A stretch of DNA of 64,000 nucleotides from Montifringilla adamsi (GCA_017590115.1 JAGGNK010011114.1:5075733-5139732), one strand, 5' to 3'. Numbered from the stretch's first letter, positions 23,885 to 33,549 are shown. Program-made: numbers and translations. Notes: a model not told the origin generated them from the letters alone.

Positions 23885-25074
23885 CTAAGGCCATTCAGCA
23901 TCACTTTGGATAGAGGTACTCCCTAATTCTAGGACTCTAGTTATAATTATACACAAAACAATTCTGTAAATGAAATTACAAACTACCCCTGGCAGCAATA
24001 TAGTAATTTTGCTCGAGTAAGTTTTAGTCTCAGTTCCTTGTCTCCTGGTGTCACCCTCCAAGGGGCTTCTGGGGCCTTCTTCACATGAGAGTGGTGGATC
24101 CAGGCATTCTGCTCCTTGATCTTGATTGCTGTGAAGGTGGTGAGAAGCACCTGGAATGGTTTTTCTCACTGTGGTTCTAAGGTCTTTTCTGTAAAAGACT
24201 TAACATATACATAATCCCCAGGCTGTATGTTATGTACTGGTCTATCTAGCTCCTTGCTCTGAGTTCTAGCTATGTGTTTCTCAATTTCTCTGAGCTGTTT
24301 GCTTAAAGACACCATGTAGGTGTCCAGTGTTACCTCCCCAATGTGGGTGGACGTTGTCTTTTGTATTCCATATGGTCTTCCATAAAGCATTTCAAAGGGA
24401 CTTAGCTTTTCTTTAGCCTTAGGTTTAGTTCGAATTTGCAACAGTGCCAGTGGAAGAGCTTGGGGCCAGCATAGATTAACTTCCTGCTGCAGTCTTACAA
24501 TCTGCTGCTTAATCAAATGATTAATTTTCTCCAGTTGGCCACTTGATTGGGGACGGTATGGAGTATGAAGTTCCCAATCTATGCCCAGGTGGCTACTAAT
24601 CTGTTGCACTATTCTGGAAATGAAATGTGATCTTTTTTCTGAGGATATTGTGGCTGGAACTGTGAAGTGTGATATTATTTCTTGTAATAATACCCTGGTC
24701 ACCTCTTGAGCTTTGACACTTCTGGTGGGGAATGCTTCTGGCCACCTTGAAAATGTATCTGTCAGTACTAATAAATACTGATATCCCACTTTCCTTGGGA
24801 GTTCTGAAAAGTCAATTTTCCACTGCTGTCCAGGCCCATGGCCCCTCCCAGTCTGACTGAGTTTCAGCCTGGGGGTATTTTGGGGGTTAGTCTGGAGGCA
24901 AAGATCACACTGTTGGGTCACTTGAGTAATAGTGGCATATAAATTCCTGGCAATGATTCTTTCAATGAAGTAGGTGTTTAGGGCATCTATTCTTCAGTGT
25001 GCTTTCTGGTGTTCTTCCCTTACTAGTGACTACAACAAATGGGAAGGGATTACTAGCTTCTTTTCAATGGTAGC
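23885..25074 (-). pseudogene. pol: Integrase of element E
   Basis: Open from 24921 to 24166, then a stop in place of the conserved aromatic residue before the GPY-type module; the module itself continues in frame for some 60 codons. TDTFSRWPEAFPT and SSGQLEKIN are seen, but the second catalytic Asp (ISSD in element D) is Glu here (ISSEKRSHF). The zinc-binding part is degraded upstream. Confidence 0.85.
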
Positions 25075-26322
25075 TCACTTTTCTTGGTTATATGTCCCTT
25101 TTTGATCTTCAGTTAGTTTTCTACTTTTCTTATTATATTTTGGCTTACCTTCAAGGGAAATTTCTCTGTCTGGAATTAGGGCTCCTTCAATAGTTACCTC
25201 ACCTTTCACTGCTTTCTTTGTGTCTCTGTCCGCCAGCTCATTTCCTTTCTCCAATTCTGAGCTCACTCTCTGGTGTGCCTTTATATGCATAATTGCTACC
25301 TTTTCAGGCAGCTGAATTGCTTCCAGCAGCTGGATTATTTCTTGCGCATGATTCATGTACTTTCTTTGTGAGGCCAGCAGACTCCTCGCCTTCTAGATGG
25401 CTCTATGTGCATGCATGACTCTGAATGCATACCTCGAGTCTGTATAGATGTTTATTCTCTTTCCTTTTGCCATTTCCAAGGCAGGGGTCAGTGCAATTGT
25501 CTAGGCCTTCTGCACAGAGGTGCCTGTTGGTAAGGGTACGGATTCTATTACCTCTCTGCATGCAGTCACTGCGTACCCAGCATGTCGCTTTCCACTGGCA
25601 ATGTAGCTACTCCCGTCAGTGAACTAGGTCTCTGCATCATCCAAAGGAGTGTCCTTCAAGTCTGGGCGGCTGGAGTAAGTAGCTTCAGTGGTCTCCAGGC
25701 AATTGTGGTGTACTGCTTCTCTTTGATTTCCAGTGAGAAAAGAAGCTGGGTTGACAATATTAGTTACCACTATCTCTACATCATCTTTCTCTACCATGAT
25801 GGCCTGGTATTTCAGGAACTTCTGTGGTGAAAGCCAGTGGCTGCCCTTTACTTCCAGTACTGCAGACACTGTGTGGGACGCTAGCACAGTCATTTTCTGT
25901 CCCAGGGTAAACTTGCGTGCCTCTTGAATATTCAGCACGACTGCTGCTACAGCTCTGAGGCAACCTGGCCATCCTTTGGCCGTCACATCTAGTTGCTTGC
26001 AAAAGTAAGCAACTGCCCTTCTATATGGACCCAAGTCTTGAGCCAATATTCCTAGGGCAATTCCCTGTTTTTCATGGGAAAATAGAAAGAATGGTTTACT
26101 TACATCTGGAAGTCCTAAAGCTGGAGCTGACATGAGGACACTCTTTAGATGGTGAAAGTCCCATGTGGCTTCTTTTGTCTACTGGAGATCTCTATTTCCA
26201 TTGGCAATAAGAACACAGAGGGGTCTGACGAGCATTCTATAATTATAAACCTGCAGCCGTCACTACTCTGCTATGCTTCAGAAGGTTCAGAGTTCCTTTT
26301 TTGTCTGGGGTTTTGGGGTTTG
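25075..26322 (-). pseudogene. pol: RNase H, connection and RT end of element E
   Basis: Frame 26133-25624 starts APALGLPDVSKPF, like element D. RNase H follows with TDGSS intact near 25615 and YTDSRYAF near 25440. HIKAHQ and GNELADRD come next (frame 25356-25075). Catalytic residues seem kept, but stops separate the segments. The RT part left of the LTR of G is only about 190 bp. Confidence 0.83.
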
Positions 26323-26643
26323 TGTCACGATCCATCCTGGAGGACAAGATTCGTGGAGGTTCTTTTCATTGATCTCAGGGTGCAAAAACTGACATGACAA
26401 GGGAATTTTGCAGTAAAATCAAAGCAAAAGTACTTTTTATTGAATAACCACAACAAAAGTGCGTTAGGGAGAAGGGGAATGAAGAGAAGAGAAAGAATAA
26501 GGAAAAAAGAGAGGGAGAGAGAAGAAAAGAGGTGTATAGCTACCAGACGTGCGGATGATGAGGTCCCTCGAAGTCCAGTCGACGAAGAGCCTGTCGTCTT
26601 CACGTCAGGGGAGATCTCCAAGGGTACCGGTCAGCTTTAACCT
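26323..26643 (-). mobile_element. LTR piece (R-U5 side) of element G
   Basis: On plus it begins TGTCACGATCC, so on minus the LTR ends GGATCGTGACA. The complement of AATAAA sits near 26436. The same sequence lies in plus orientation at about 54200-54488. The right side runs straight into gag without an identifiable U3 or polypurine tract, so the U3 half is missing. Confidence 0.72.
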
Positions 26644-26844
26644 CTTTTAGACGATCGAGAGGCAAAGAATGCGGGAAATGCAGCTCCATCTTCTAACTTG
26701 TATAATGGCCACTAGCATGTGCAGTATTGAATTAGATCTTTTTTATTCTCAGAGCCCCTCCCTGCTGGCGACTTTCTTCTAGTGGGCTAAGATACACCCC
26801 AAGGGGCTAGCCCGAGGAACTTCTTTGCTCTGTTTAGTTCCCAT
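26644..26844 (-). pseudogene. gag: Matrix (gag N-terminus) of element G
   Basis: The start codon at 26844 gives MGTKQSK, a myristoylation-type N-terminus. SPLGCILAH follows, a block shared with the gag of element L (SPLGCLLAHW near 55600). Stops follow where the relatives have Trp. Only about 65 codons remain before the LTR piece. The ATG overlaps the stop of the upstream Cys-rich ORF (TAATG). Confidence 0.72.
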
Positions 26845-27389
26845 TATCTCCTTCTTGCCTTATCTCGTTTCCACCCAAACCTCTCTTCACAGAGATTTAC
26901 AGTAGTTTCCCAGTTTTCCTCCCACACACACCCCAAGGTGGCAGGTATCAGATGTGATCTTTTACACAGAAGCTTTAAGATCTTAGCTTCTGAATCAGCT
27001 TGATCAGGAAACCTCAATTTACACTTGGGGCATATGCCTTGACGCCTACTAGAACAGCAATACCAGCGCCTCTCACAAACTCTACACTGCAATAGTACTC
27101 ATGCAGGGTGCCAGCGTCTCGATGCACCAAAGGTTCCCAGGAATTGCCCGCAGAGGCAGGCTATTCTGTTTATCACTCCAGGGAATCTTAAATCCTCTAT
27201 GGCAGGTTGTTCCCAGTCCAGACTTACTATATTACTAGCTGAAGTCCAATAAAGCCCCTCTAAATGAACTCGTTCATCTCCTCTATCTATCCAATAATTC
27301 ACAGGATTCACAAACTCCCAGGGATCAAGTCCAAACCACTGGGGCACAGGAACCCCTTGAGTTCGTGTAGCTATGGTTAAAGTGTGCAC
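26844..27389 (-). pseudogene. Pre-gag Cys-rich ORF, copy in element G
   Basis: The function is unknown. The 182-codon frame has one internal TGA, where the intact copy in element F (30982-30404) has Trp in an AWVLLQC block. Shared features in order: WFGLDPWEF near the start, SLDWEQP, a CLCG pair, LLQCRVCERRWYC, RRQGICPKC, then an ILKLLC / LIPAT / NWE block and a basic end (KARRR). The paired Cys suggest a small zinc ribbon. The TAA stop shares its last A with the gag ATG. LTR H1 begins 3 bp beyond the first Met, so the true N-terminus may be lost. Conservation between diverged proviruses argues it is a viral gene. Confidence 0.75.
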
Positions 27390-27392
27390 AAT

Positions 27393-28181
27393 TGTGGGAT
27401 CTCAGCACACCACTGTGGATGTGCAGAGACACCAGGGGAGCCCCTGGGGGGCTCGGAAACCCTGGAATGCCACCAAAAGAGTGTGGTGGTCTGACTTTGA
27501 TCCATCAAAAGGAGAAGAACCTGTGTATGAGGCAATGAGAGCTTCTTGGGTGTGAATGGTACATTTATGGAGGGAGATATAAATTTTAGAAAAATAGGTA
27601 CAGGGGGGTCATGAAGACAAGATGGAGGATTCAGGGCGTGGTCCTGTGTTCTTCTTTCTTCTTCATGTCTTCCATTTTGTGTGGTGATGTTGGCACTTGG
27701 GGATTGGTTCATGGTGAAGGTACACTTGTCTATAAGGGTGAATAGTATTGGGAAATAAAGGTAAATATGTCACACGTAATTTTTACTATAAAGGACACAG
27801 CCGCCCTGTGGGCGGGGGAGAGTGCACTTGACTGTCCTGCTGAGCGGACCTCGGCTGGGCAGAGAGAAAAACTTTGTAGATANTTCAGCTTGTCCTTGCA
27901 GCGCTGCGGCGATAGGGGCGGATAGGAAAGGGTCATTGTGGGGGTGCTGCAGCCCGGGGAACACACCCCCCCCCCCCCCCTCTTCCCCCCCCCCCCCCGC
28001 CCAGGGCCCCTTGATACATACCGTTTATCCACACACCAGCAGGTCCTTTTCTGTCTCCACAGGAGGCAAGCCAAGATGAGATGAGGTCCTCCAGGAAAAT
28101 CCCGGGGTGCGCCTCAGGAGGTCCGTCTTCCCCTCCGCCCCTGCGAGGACAGAGATGGTCTCCTGGCTAGCCTGGCCAAAA
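27393..28181 (+). mobile_element. ERVK-type LTR H1 (right border uncertain)
   Basis: It starts TGTGGGATCTCAGC and follows the same plan as the LTR at 48377-48987, including the shared stretch around 27615-27800 (ACAAGATGGAGG, TATTGGGAAATAA, GTATAAAGGACA types). An N at 27883 and C runs at 27966-27998 mark poor sequence. It lies inside the leader of element G. The right end is not defined; 28181 is where the LTR piece of element F begins. Confidence 0.6.
27966..27998. repeat. Poly-C tracts
   Basis: Fifteen C, TCTT, then fourteen C. Together with the N at 27883 this marks a stretch that is hard to sequence; exact lengths are unreliable. Confidence 0.9.
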
Positions 28182-28395
28182 TGATTTGCGGAAGCAAACA
28201 AACTCCACAACTTTTGTGGAAGTTGTAAAGCCAGTATGTTTATTACAGCACTGGATGCATGTGGGGATCTTTCTTTCCCCTTAAAATGACATGTGTACCT
28301 CTGGGAACTCCAGATCCTTTTTAATCTCCCTCTCTAATACATATGCATGTAATTTCACAATAGGTTCATACATATTCATTCTACTGATTTCCCGT
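28182..28395 (-). mobile_element. R-U5 piece at the left end of element F
   Basis: It starts TGATTTGCGGAAGC on plus and closely matches the LTR of element E at 21349-21560 (TATGTTTATTACAG and TAATACATATGCATG strings). The match stops near 28395 and gag capsid sequence begins at once, so U3, env and pol are absent. Confidence 0.78.
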
Positions 28396-30042
28396 TACAA
28401 TCCCCTGTGGACTGTCCCAAAAATAGATTAATTAGTTGTTGTATCCCCACATCAGATGCAGGGTCCAGTGGTGTATAGCATCGCATTGCATTTCTCAGGC
28501 GGTCTAGGAACTCTGTGGAGTATTCCGCGGGTCCCTGTTTAATAGCATATAAAGCTGACCAATTGATAGTTTTAGGCATTGCTCTTTCCACTCCCAGTAT
28601 AATCCAATCCTGATAATTCTTTAGCCCCTGTCTTTCTGCTGATCGGTTCAGGTTCCAGCCTGGGCCCTGAAGTGGAAATTGTTCCTTTAGATCTACTTAT
28701 AGTTGTCTAAAGTGGTCTGCTACCAGGTCCCCTGCTGTTTATTAAAACCAATTGTTTTCTGTTTCAGTGAATGTGTCTAATAACAATTGAATATCACCCC
28801 AGTCTGGATTGTGCTGCATTTCTCAGGCGGTCTAGGAACTCTGTGGAGTATTCCGCGGGTCCCTGTTTAATAGCATATAAAGCTGACCAATTGATAGTTT
28901 TAGGCATTGCTCTTTCCACTCCCAGTATAATCCAATCCTGATAATTCTTTAGCCCCTGTCTTTCTGCTGATCGGTTCAGGTTCCAGCCTGGGCCCTGAAG
29001 TGGAAATTGTTCCTTTAGATCTACTTATAGTTGTCTAAAGTGGTCTGCTACCAGGTCCCCTGCTGTTTATTAAAACCAATTGTTTTCTGTTTCAGTGAAT
29101 GTGTCTAATAACAATTGAATATCACCCCAGTCTGGATTGTGCTGCTTCACAATGTATCGTAGATGTTTAGCAGTGTTTACTGGGTCATCTTGGTAATTTC
29201 CCACAACCCTTTCCCATGTTTCCAAATCAAGGGTGGAGAAGGGCACCTTAAGCAATATCCTTTCTCCGCTTGGTATTACTGTCTCCCGCAAAGGGGCCTG
29301 CAGTATTTGTCCTCTGGTTTGGGATGCTGTTGGGCTGCTGTGAGGGGTTGGAGTTGGTGTCTTCTCCGAAGGAGGAGGAGGAGGAGGAGTAGGAGTAGGA
29401 AGAATAGGAGTAGGAGTAGGAACAGGAGTAGTAGGAGGAATAGGTGGGGGAGGAGATTCCATGAAATCTATTTCTCTCTCATTAGGGGGAGGTGGCAGAG
29501 GTGGTGCCAATGCCCCTCCCAAGTCCCTACCTCTTCCCCCCTGCCCTCCCAAGTGAGGGCTAAATAGGTCGGCTAGATCTTGTTCTTGTTCCTCTAGTGC
29601 TACGCTATAAACTTTATCTGTCCTAGTGCATCTCCGTCTTATGCTACAGGCCGAGCTGCACTGTTTAAGTTCTCCTATTTTGCTTCTGTTTTCTCTTTCA
29701 AGACCCAGAAAGAGGGGGTCAGAGGGGGCTCTGATGCCACAGTCCCTTTGCCAATCAGGGTTATTTCGGAGGGAGAAATCATATCACAATAAGAAACGTC
29801 CTCCCATTTCCCTTCTCTCTGTAGAAACAGCATTAGCTGTAACAGGGTATTATATTCCAATGTACTTGTAGGAGGCCACCTTGCCCCCTCCTCTAGGCGA
29901 TATAATGGCCACTAATGGGAGCAATATTTAATTAGGCTTTTTTTATTTTCCGTGGCCCTTTGCCTGCTATTTCTCTCTAATGTGCTAAGACGCACTATAA
30001 TGGGCTGGCCTTAGGTACTTCCTTACTCTGCCTGGCTCCCAT
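28396..30042 (-). pseudogene. gag: gag of element F, with internal duplication
   Basis: The start at 30042 gives MGARQSKEV, a matrix N-terminus like element G. LEYNTLLQLMLFLQREGKWEDV (matrix) follows in another frame. A Pro-rich region comes next (frame 29552-29070, PPPIPPTTPVPTPTP type), then the capsid start VPFSTLDLETWERVVGNYQ and HNPDWGDIQLLLDTF. Capsid continues at 28591-28376 with MPKTINWSALYAIKQGP. A perfect 328-bp tandem duplication (28488-28815 and 28816-29143) falls inside capsid and shifts the frame. Trp-to-stop changes occur in matrix. Gag forms the virion shell; this copy cannot. Confidence 0.85.
28488..29143. repeat. Perfect tandem duplication, 2 x 328 bp
   Basis: Bases 28488-28815 reappear at 28816-29143 with no difference that I could find. 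328 is not a multiple of three. Identity this high means either a very recent event or an assembly artefact. Confidence 0.95.
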
Positions 30043-30060
30043 TATTTCTTTTTAGAGCAA

Positions 30061-30400
30061 GCTTAGCTTACTCAGTTCCGAATGTTCAAATAGAAGTCTC
30101 AAAAAACAAAACTCTCTTTTTCTTTAAATAAAAAATTAATAATTAATCAAATAAACAAAAATATTAATAACCAATTTAACAAATAACAATAAAGAATACT
30201 TTATTTGATTATTTTTATTAATATTAAATTATTAATAACTAATTTATTAATTAGTAAATAATCAACCATTGATTTTTACTCATTTGGGGTTTTTTTTTGT
30301 TTTTGTTTTGTTTTGTTTTGTTTTGTTTTGTTTGCCCAGTCCCACACAAATTTAGGAAATCCTAAGGGTTCAATCCAAACCACTGGGGAGGAAAAAAATT
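30061..30400. other. AT-rich insert and stray Cys-rich-ORF fragment in element F
   Basis: 30110-30280 is almost pure A+T with TTAATAATTAAT-type strings. A (TTTTG)n run follows at 30290-30334. Between 30335 and 30398 the minus strand reads PPQWFGLNP, stop, DFLNL, matching the N-terminus of the copy in element G rather than the intact ORF beside it. So a second partial copy lies between the intact ORF and gag. Confidence 0.65.
30290..30334. repeat. (TTTTG)n microsatellite
   Basis: About eight TTTTG units after a T run; a simple repeat within the AT-rich insert. Confidence 0.9.
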
Positions 30401-30403
30401 TCC

Positions 30404-30982
30404 TTAGTTCTTCCTTTTGATACAGCTGCGCCACTCCTTTACCCTTTCCCAATCTTCTTCAGAAACGTTCCAGGTCTCAGGGACTAGGCAACTTTTTCCA
30501 CAGATTAAACTCACTATTTCACACCTTGCATGTACCTCTTGCTTATAGTATTCCAGCAGTTCAGGGGTACATGCATGACACGCAGGTCTCCATTTATATG
30601 AAATACAATACCACCTCCTCTGACACTTTCTACATTGAAGGAGAACCCAAGCTGTGTGCCAGTTTGGCTCCCAGTGAAAAACCATCAGTCCGCACATGAA
30701 ACAGGGAATCACCCCTTCCAGCCCCCACCTCAAGGGGTTTCTAAGCGCTCTTTCAACTGGGGGTTGTTCCCAGTCAAAGGACAGATAGCTAGTTGTTGAA
30801 CTTTGGTATATCCCTCCCAAGAACACTATGTCTCTCCTTCCATCCTCCTGTTCTATGACTACCCAGTCCCCTGCTGAGTGAAGAGACTCACTTGGTTCAA
30901 GCTGAAACCACCTGTGTAGAGTCTGTCTAGGAGGCCGGGCTCTCTCAGCCCAGGCTTGAAGTTCTGCAGCCACTGCGGGCAA
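30404..30982 (-). CDS. Pre-gag Cys-rich protein, intact copy (192 aa), function unknown
   Basis: An ATG-to-TAA frame of 192 codons between the primer-binding site and gag of element F, on the same strand. In order: a charged N-terminus, HRWFQLEP near residue 25, DWVVIEQEDGRRD near 43, SFDWEQP near 70, CFMCG near 95, AWVLLQCRKCQRRWYC near 111-126, and CHAC near 136. A C-terminal block with LICGKSCLVPET and EEDWERV ends in a basic tail. Four Cys pairs suggest zinc binding. No signal peptide or membrane span is seen. Diverged copies lie at 26844-27389 and 53150-53431. The last residues may be altered, because an insert separates the ORF from gag. I do not recognise the family. Confidence 0.7.
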   Translation of the reverse strand: MPAVAAELQAWAERARPPRQTLHRWFQLEPSESLHSAGDWVVIEQEDGRRDIVFLGGIYQSSTTSYLSFDWEQPPVERALRNPLRWGLEGVIPCFMCGLMVFHWEPNWHTAWVLLQCRKCQRRWYCISYKWRPACHACTPELLEYYKQEVHARCEIVSLICGKSCLVPETWNVSEEDWERVKEWRSCIKRKN

Positions 30983-31907
30983 GTCACGGCTTGCTTGCAG
31001 CTAAAAAAAAGCAAGCAGCAAACCCCTTAATGCAAAGGATCTTCCAGTAACAGCTTTCAACACTGAAGGACAGTGTTGCCACACAGCAAACACTTAACTC
31101 TTAGCCCAGCCAGGCTTGCTGGCTACCTTCAGCCAGCTCCTGCCCCTTACCAACTAGCCATGCTTGTAGGCAGCGCTTGCAAGTCCCAACTTGTACCACG
31201 CTCCTGCTAGCCATGCTATCAGCCAGTTATGCCTAGAGCAATTTTGCAAGCCGTGGCTTATGCCCCACACTGCGCTGCCCCCGCTTGCACTGCCTGTTCC
31301 CTCTCAGGCAGTGACTGTCGCGAGCCCTTGTTTGTTAACCGTGACTCGTGCCACACCTCTGCTGCCTTTCCCCTTAAAGCAGCGATCTCTGAGCAGCGCC
31401 CAGTACGCGCCACCCGGCGCCCCCTCTTCTCTCCCTGAGATGTTCTTTTAAAAGCCACAGTTATCAGGGAAACTAAACCAAGACCTCACTCCCTGCAGTG
31501 TGTTTCACCATTTCTCTCAGACCCACACACATGGAAGCATGCATGTCCAGACATACCAATCCCACAATCACAGTCCAAACCAAAGCTGGCATTTCCTGTG
31601 GGCTTCCCTTAGCTGGTGTTCTCCCTCTGCTCCACCAGCTGCTCTGTCAGCTGGGGACCCCCACGGCAGGTGGTTGCTCCCAAGCCCCCTGGACGAAACT
31701 GCGTGCAAAGACGTCTCTATGCGACTTATCAGTACCCAACCCAAAAAAAAGGAAATTAATACATACTGCTTCTGTCCACAGTCGCAATGGGCTGTGGTCT
31801 GCTCCCCGCAGTGTATAGCTGAGGCACAGAGTCCCTCCCGGGGAAGAGCCCGGTGGGGCGCCTGAGGGAGTTTGCCCCCCAACTGGACGAGTGGATGAGC
31901 AGAGTCG
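30983..31907 (-). other. Leader of element F with degenerate repeats
   Basis: About 0.9 kb between primer-binding site and Cys-rich ORF. On plus, variants of GCAAG...GACTTGTGCCACGCT...CTGCT recur at roughly 30990, 31165, 31245 and 31315, as diverged tandem units. The 31.2-31.45 kb part is rich in CpG. Retroviral leaders carry packaging signals and splice donors, but none can be pinned down here. Confidence 0.5.
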
Positions 31908-31925
31908 GTCCTTTTGTGGTCGCCA
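31908..31925 (-). promoter_or_regulatory. Primer-binding site of element F, tRNA-Arg-like
   Basis: On minus it reads TGGCGACCACAAAAGGAC, two bases after the LTR end. It differs at two positions from the complement of the 3' end of a tRNA-Arg as I recall it. It marks the start of minus-strand DNA synthesis. Confidence 0.65.
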
Positions 31926-31927
31926 AA

Positions 31928-32198
31928 TGAAGTGATACACAGAATAAATAGACTCCACAACCTGATGTAGTTCTGAAGTGGGTATCTATTGTCAGCACCT
32001 GGCACAAGTGAGATAGCTCTCGTGAAAACTTGTGCCCCGAGCCCTGGTCTGAGCCACATCTTTATTCACAAAGGTGTTCCATATACATTACATTGCACAA
32101 CCTTTCCATGCATATTCAACCCCTGGCCCCGCCTGTCCTCTCAAAGGGAGAGAGGGGATCAGGAGGCATCAGGGTGTGATAAACGAGGTTCACTCTCC
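31928..32198 (-). mobile_element. 5' LTR of element F, partial
   Basis: Left edge TGAAGTGATAC on plus (so the LTR ends GTATCACTTCA), two bases from the primer-binding site. The complement of AATAAA is near 32062. It is cut at 32199 by LTR K, so U3 is missing or lies beyond. Confidence 0.72.
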
Positions 32199-32765
32199 TG
32201 TGAAAATGTAAAAAGTTTAATAAAGGACAATAGGAGACATGGACCATAGAGCAAAGGCTATTATGGCCAGGTGCATCTTGGCACTCAGCCAAGACCACCT
32301 CACTACCTTCGGGGATACCCCTTAAATACCTTTTCCCTTACATCAGCCTGTTGCATATTCATAGACCCTTATTCAAAGTAAATTTTTTCCCGAACTAGTT
32401 TACATGTTCCAAGAACTGTTTAGCATGGCTCCTCCTTGGGGCCGCCTTTTTAGAGCATGCGGATTCCTTGGTTGTGGTTTTAGTCCATTCTTATTACCTC
32501 CAGTTTTTGGTCCACACTGTCTTCAGACAGTGAGTGCGGATAGTTGGCATATCTGTAGCAGGTGTCCTTATCCTATGTTCAATGGATGTTATCCCATCCA
32601 AGCAGGCATTTTAACACGAGCATAGGTATTTCACTACTATGTCTAAGCTTAATTAACTGCAGAAATAAAAACTATATCTTTATAACAAAGTTACTTTAAC
32701 ATTACACATATAAAATCCACTTTAATATTTGCAAAAAGCCAATATTATAATATGTATCTATAACA
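32199..32765 (-). mobile_element. Solo LTR K (about 567 bp)
   Basis: Plus-strand ends are TGTGAAAATG and ATAACA. It is related to the LTR at 35293-35904, sharing an AAAAGTTTAATA-type start, CATATTCATA, and ATATTTGCAAA with CCAAT near the right end. No clear target duplication (CTCTCC versus AGGCGA), so one border may be wrong or it may have recombined. Confidence 0.68.
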
Positions 32766-32820
32766 AGGCGATCGATAACAACCCTGTGCTGAGTGGCAAT
32801 GACTGCCTGCCTGTTGCCCC

Positions 32821-33270
32821 TCAGGTGGGGAAGAGGGTTTGGGTACACAGGGAGAAGAAGAAGGGGAAGGGCTTTTGAACTGGGGACATGAAACTTTTCC
32901 CAAATTTTCCCCTGATTTTTAGCTGAATCATAAATAGAACAGAAAAGAGGATAAAACTTGCCCACTTTGAAATTTCCCTCCATTTGTAAAACAAATAACT
33001 TGATCCCAACCATAGCCAAAACTCAAGCGACAAAACTGATTCCCTCATAACATTCGCAAAGTATTTGAAAAGAAAATGAATGAAATCTTTCAAATTTCCC
33101 TTAGAAAAATGAATTCCCTGAGCAACAAGGGCATCCACAACTTGGAAATAGACGTCTCTTTGAGGAGGGCTCAGCTTAGGGTGACTAAGATTGTTGCCGA
33201 TCCTCAAACTTCATTCCCACACCCAGTAGAAAAAGGAAAACGAAAAAGCAGAAGACCCTAATATATATAT
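32821..33270 (-). pseudogene. gag: Betaretrovirus-like matrix (gag N-terminus), element J
   Basis: An open frame (33207-32821) reads LSPPQRDVYFQVVDALVAQG and then a helical stretch ending SLEFWLWLG, in the style of ERVK matrix proteins. The end of the frame turns into unrelated hydrophobic sequence, so only the first 70-80 residues look real. It lies about 270 bp downstream of a Lys-type primer-binding site, as expected for gag. Assignment to matrix is by pattern only. Confidence 0.5.
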
Positions 33271-33529
33271 ATAACTTACAGTTGCTCTTCGGGCCGATGG
33301 CCATTGGGTCAACGAAAATCTGTTGGGCGGGTGGTCAGCCCCTCGACTGGCTTCCGATACTCAGGCAATTCTTCGGCCTCTTCAGTCTTCGGAGGGTCCT
33401 GGTCACCCTTCGGATAGCCCCCACTAAAACGTGAGGGGTTCTTCTCAGTGAAGTGGCTGTGCCAACAGAGACTTTTGTCCTGCAGTGGGAGGCCAAAGGA
33501 GACACTTCTTCAGGGACCTCTTTGCAGAA

Positions 33530-33547
33530 GCCTCATATTGGGCACCA
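33530..33547 (-). promoter_or_regulatory. Primer-binding site of element J, tRNA-Lys-like
   Basis: On minus it reads TGGTGCCCAATATGAGGC, two bases after the LTR end. It differs from the tRNA-Lys1,2 site used by betaretroviruses at four positions, all transitions. Confidence 0.6.
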
Positions 33548-33549
33548 CT

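Larger units (their letters stand above)
21349..26322 (-). mobile_element. Class I (gamma-like) provirus E, partial
   Basis: The order right to left is RT end, RNase H, integrase, env and 3' LTR, collinear with element D and clearly its relative. The right end stops inside RT at 26322, where the LTR piece of element G begins. It interrupts the gag of element D at 21349, so it is younger than D or arrived by recombination. Confidence 0.86.
28182..32198 (-). mobile_element. Class I provirus F, internally deleted
   Basis: Right to left: partial 5' LTR, primer-binding site, a 0.9-kb leader, an intact Cys-rich ORF, an AT-rich insert, gag, then directly an R-U5 piece. All of pol and env is missing. 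The two LTR ends differ from each other, so the left LTR piece may come from another element through recombination. Confidence 0.75.

Noticed and set aside
27883..27883. Unknown base N and flanking C runs as a biological feature
   Set aside because: Best explained as a sequencing or assembly difficulty within LTR H1.
31497..32060. Overlapping frames of 100-160 codons in the F leader
   Set aside because: They cross the primer-binding site and LTR edge and have no conserved motifs; chance frames in CpG-richer sequence.
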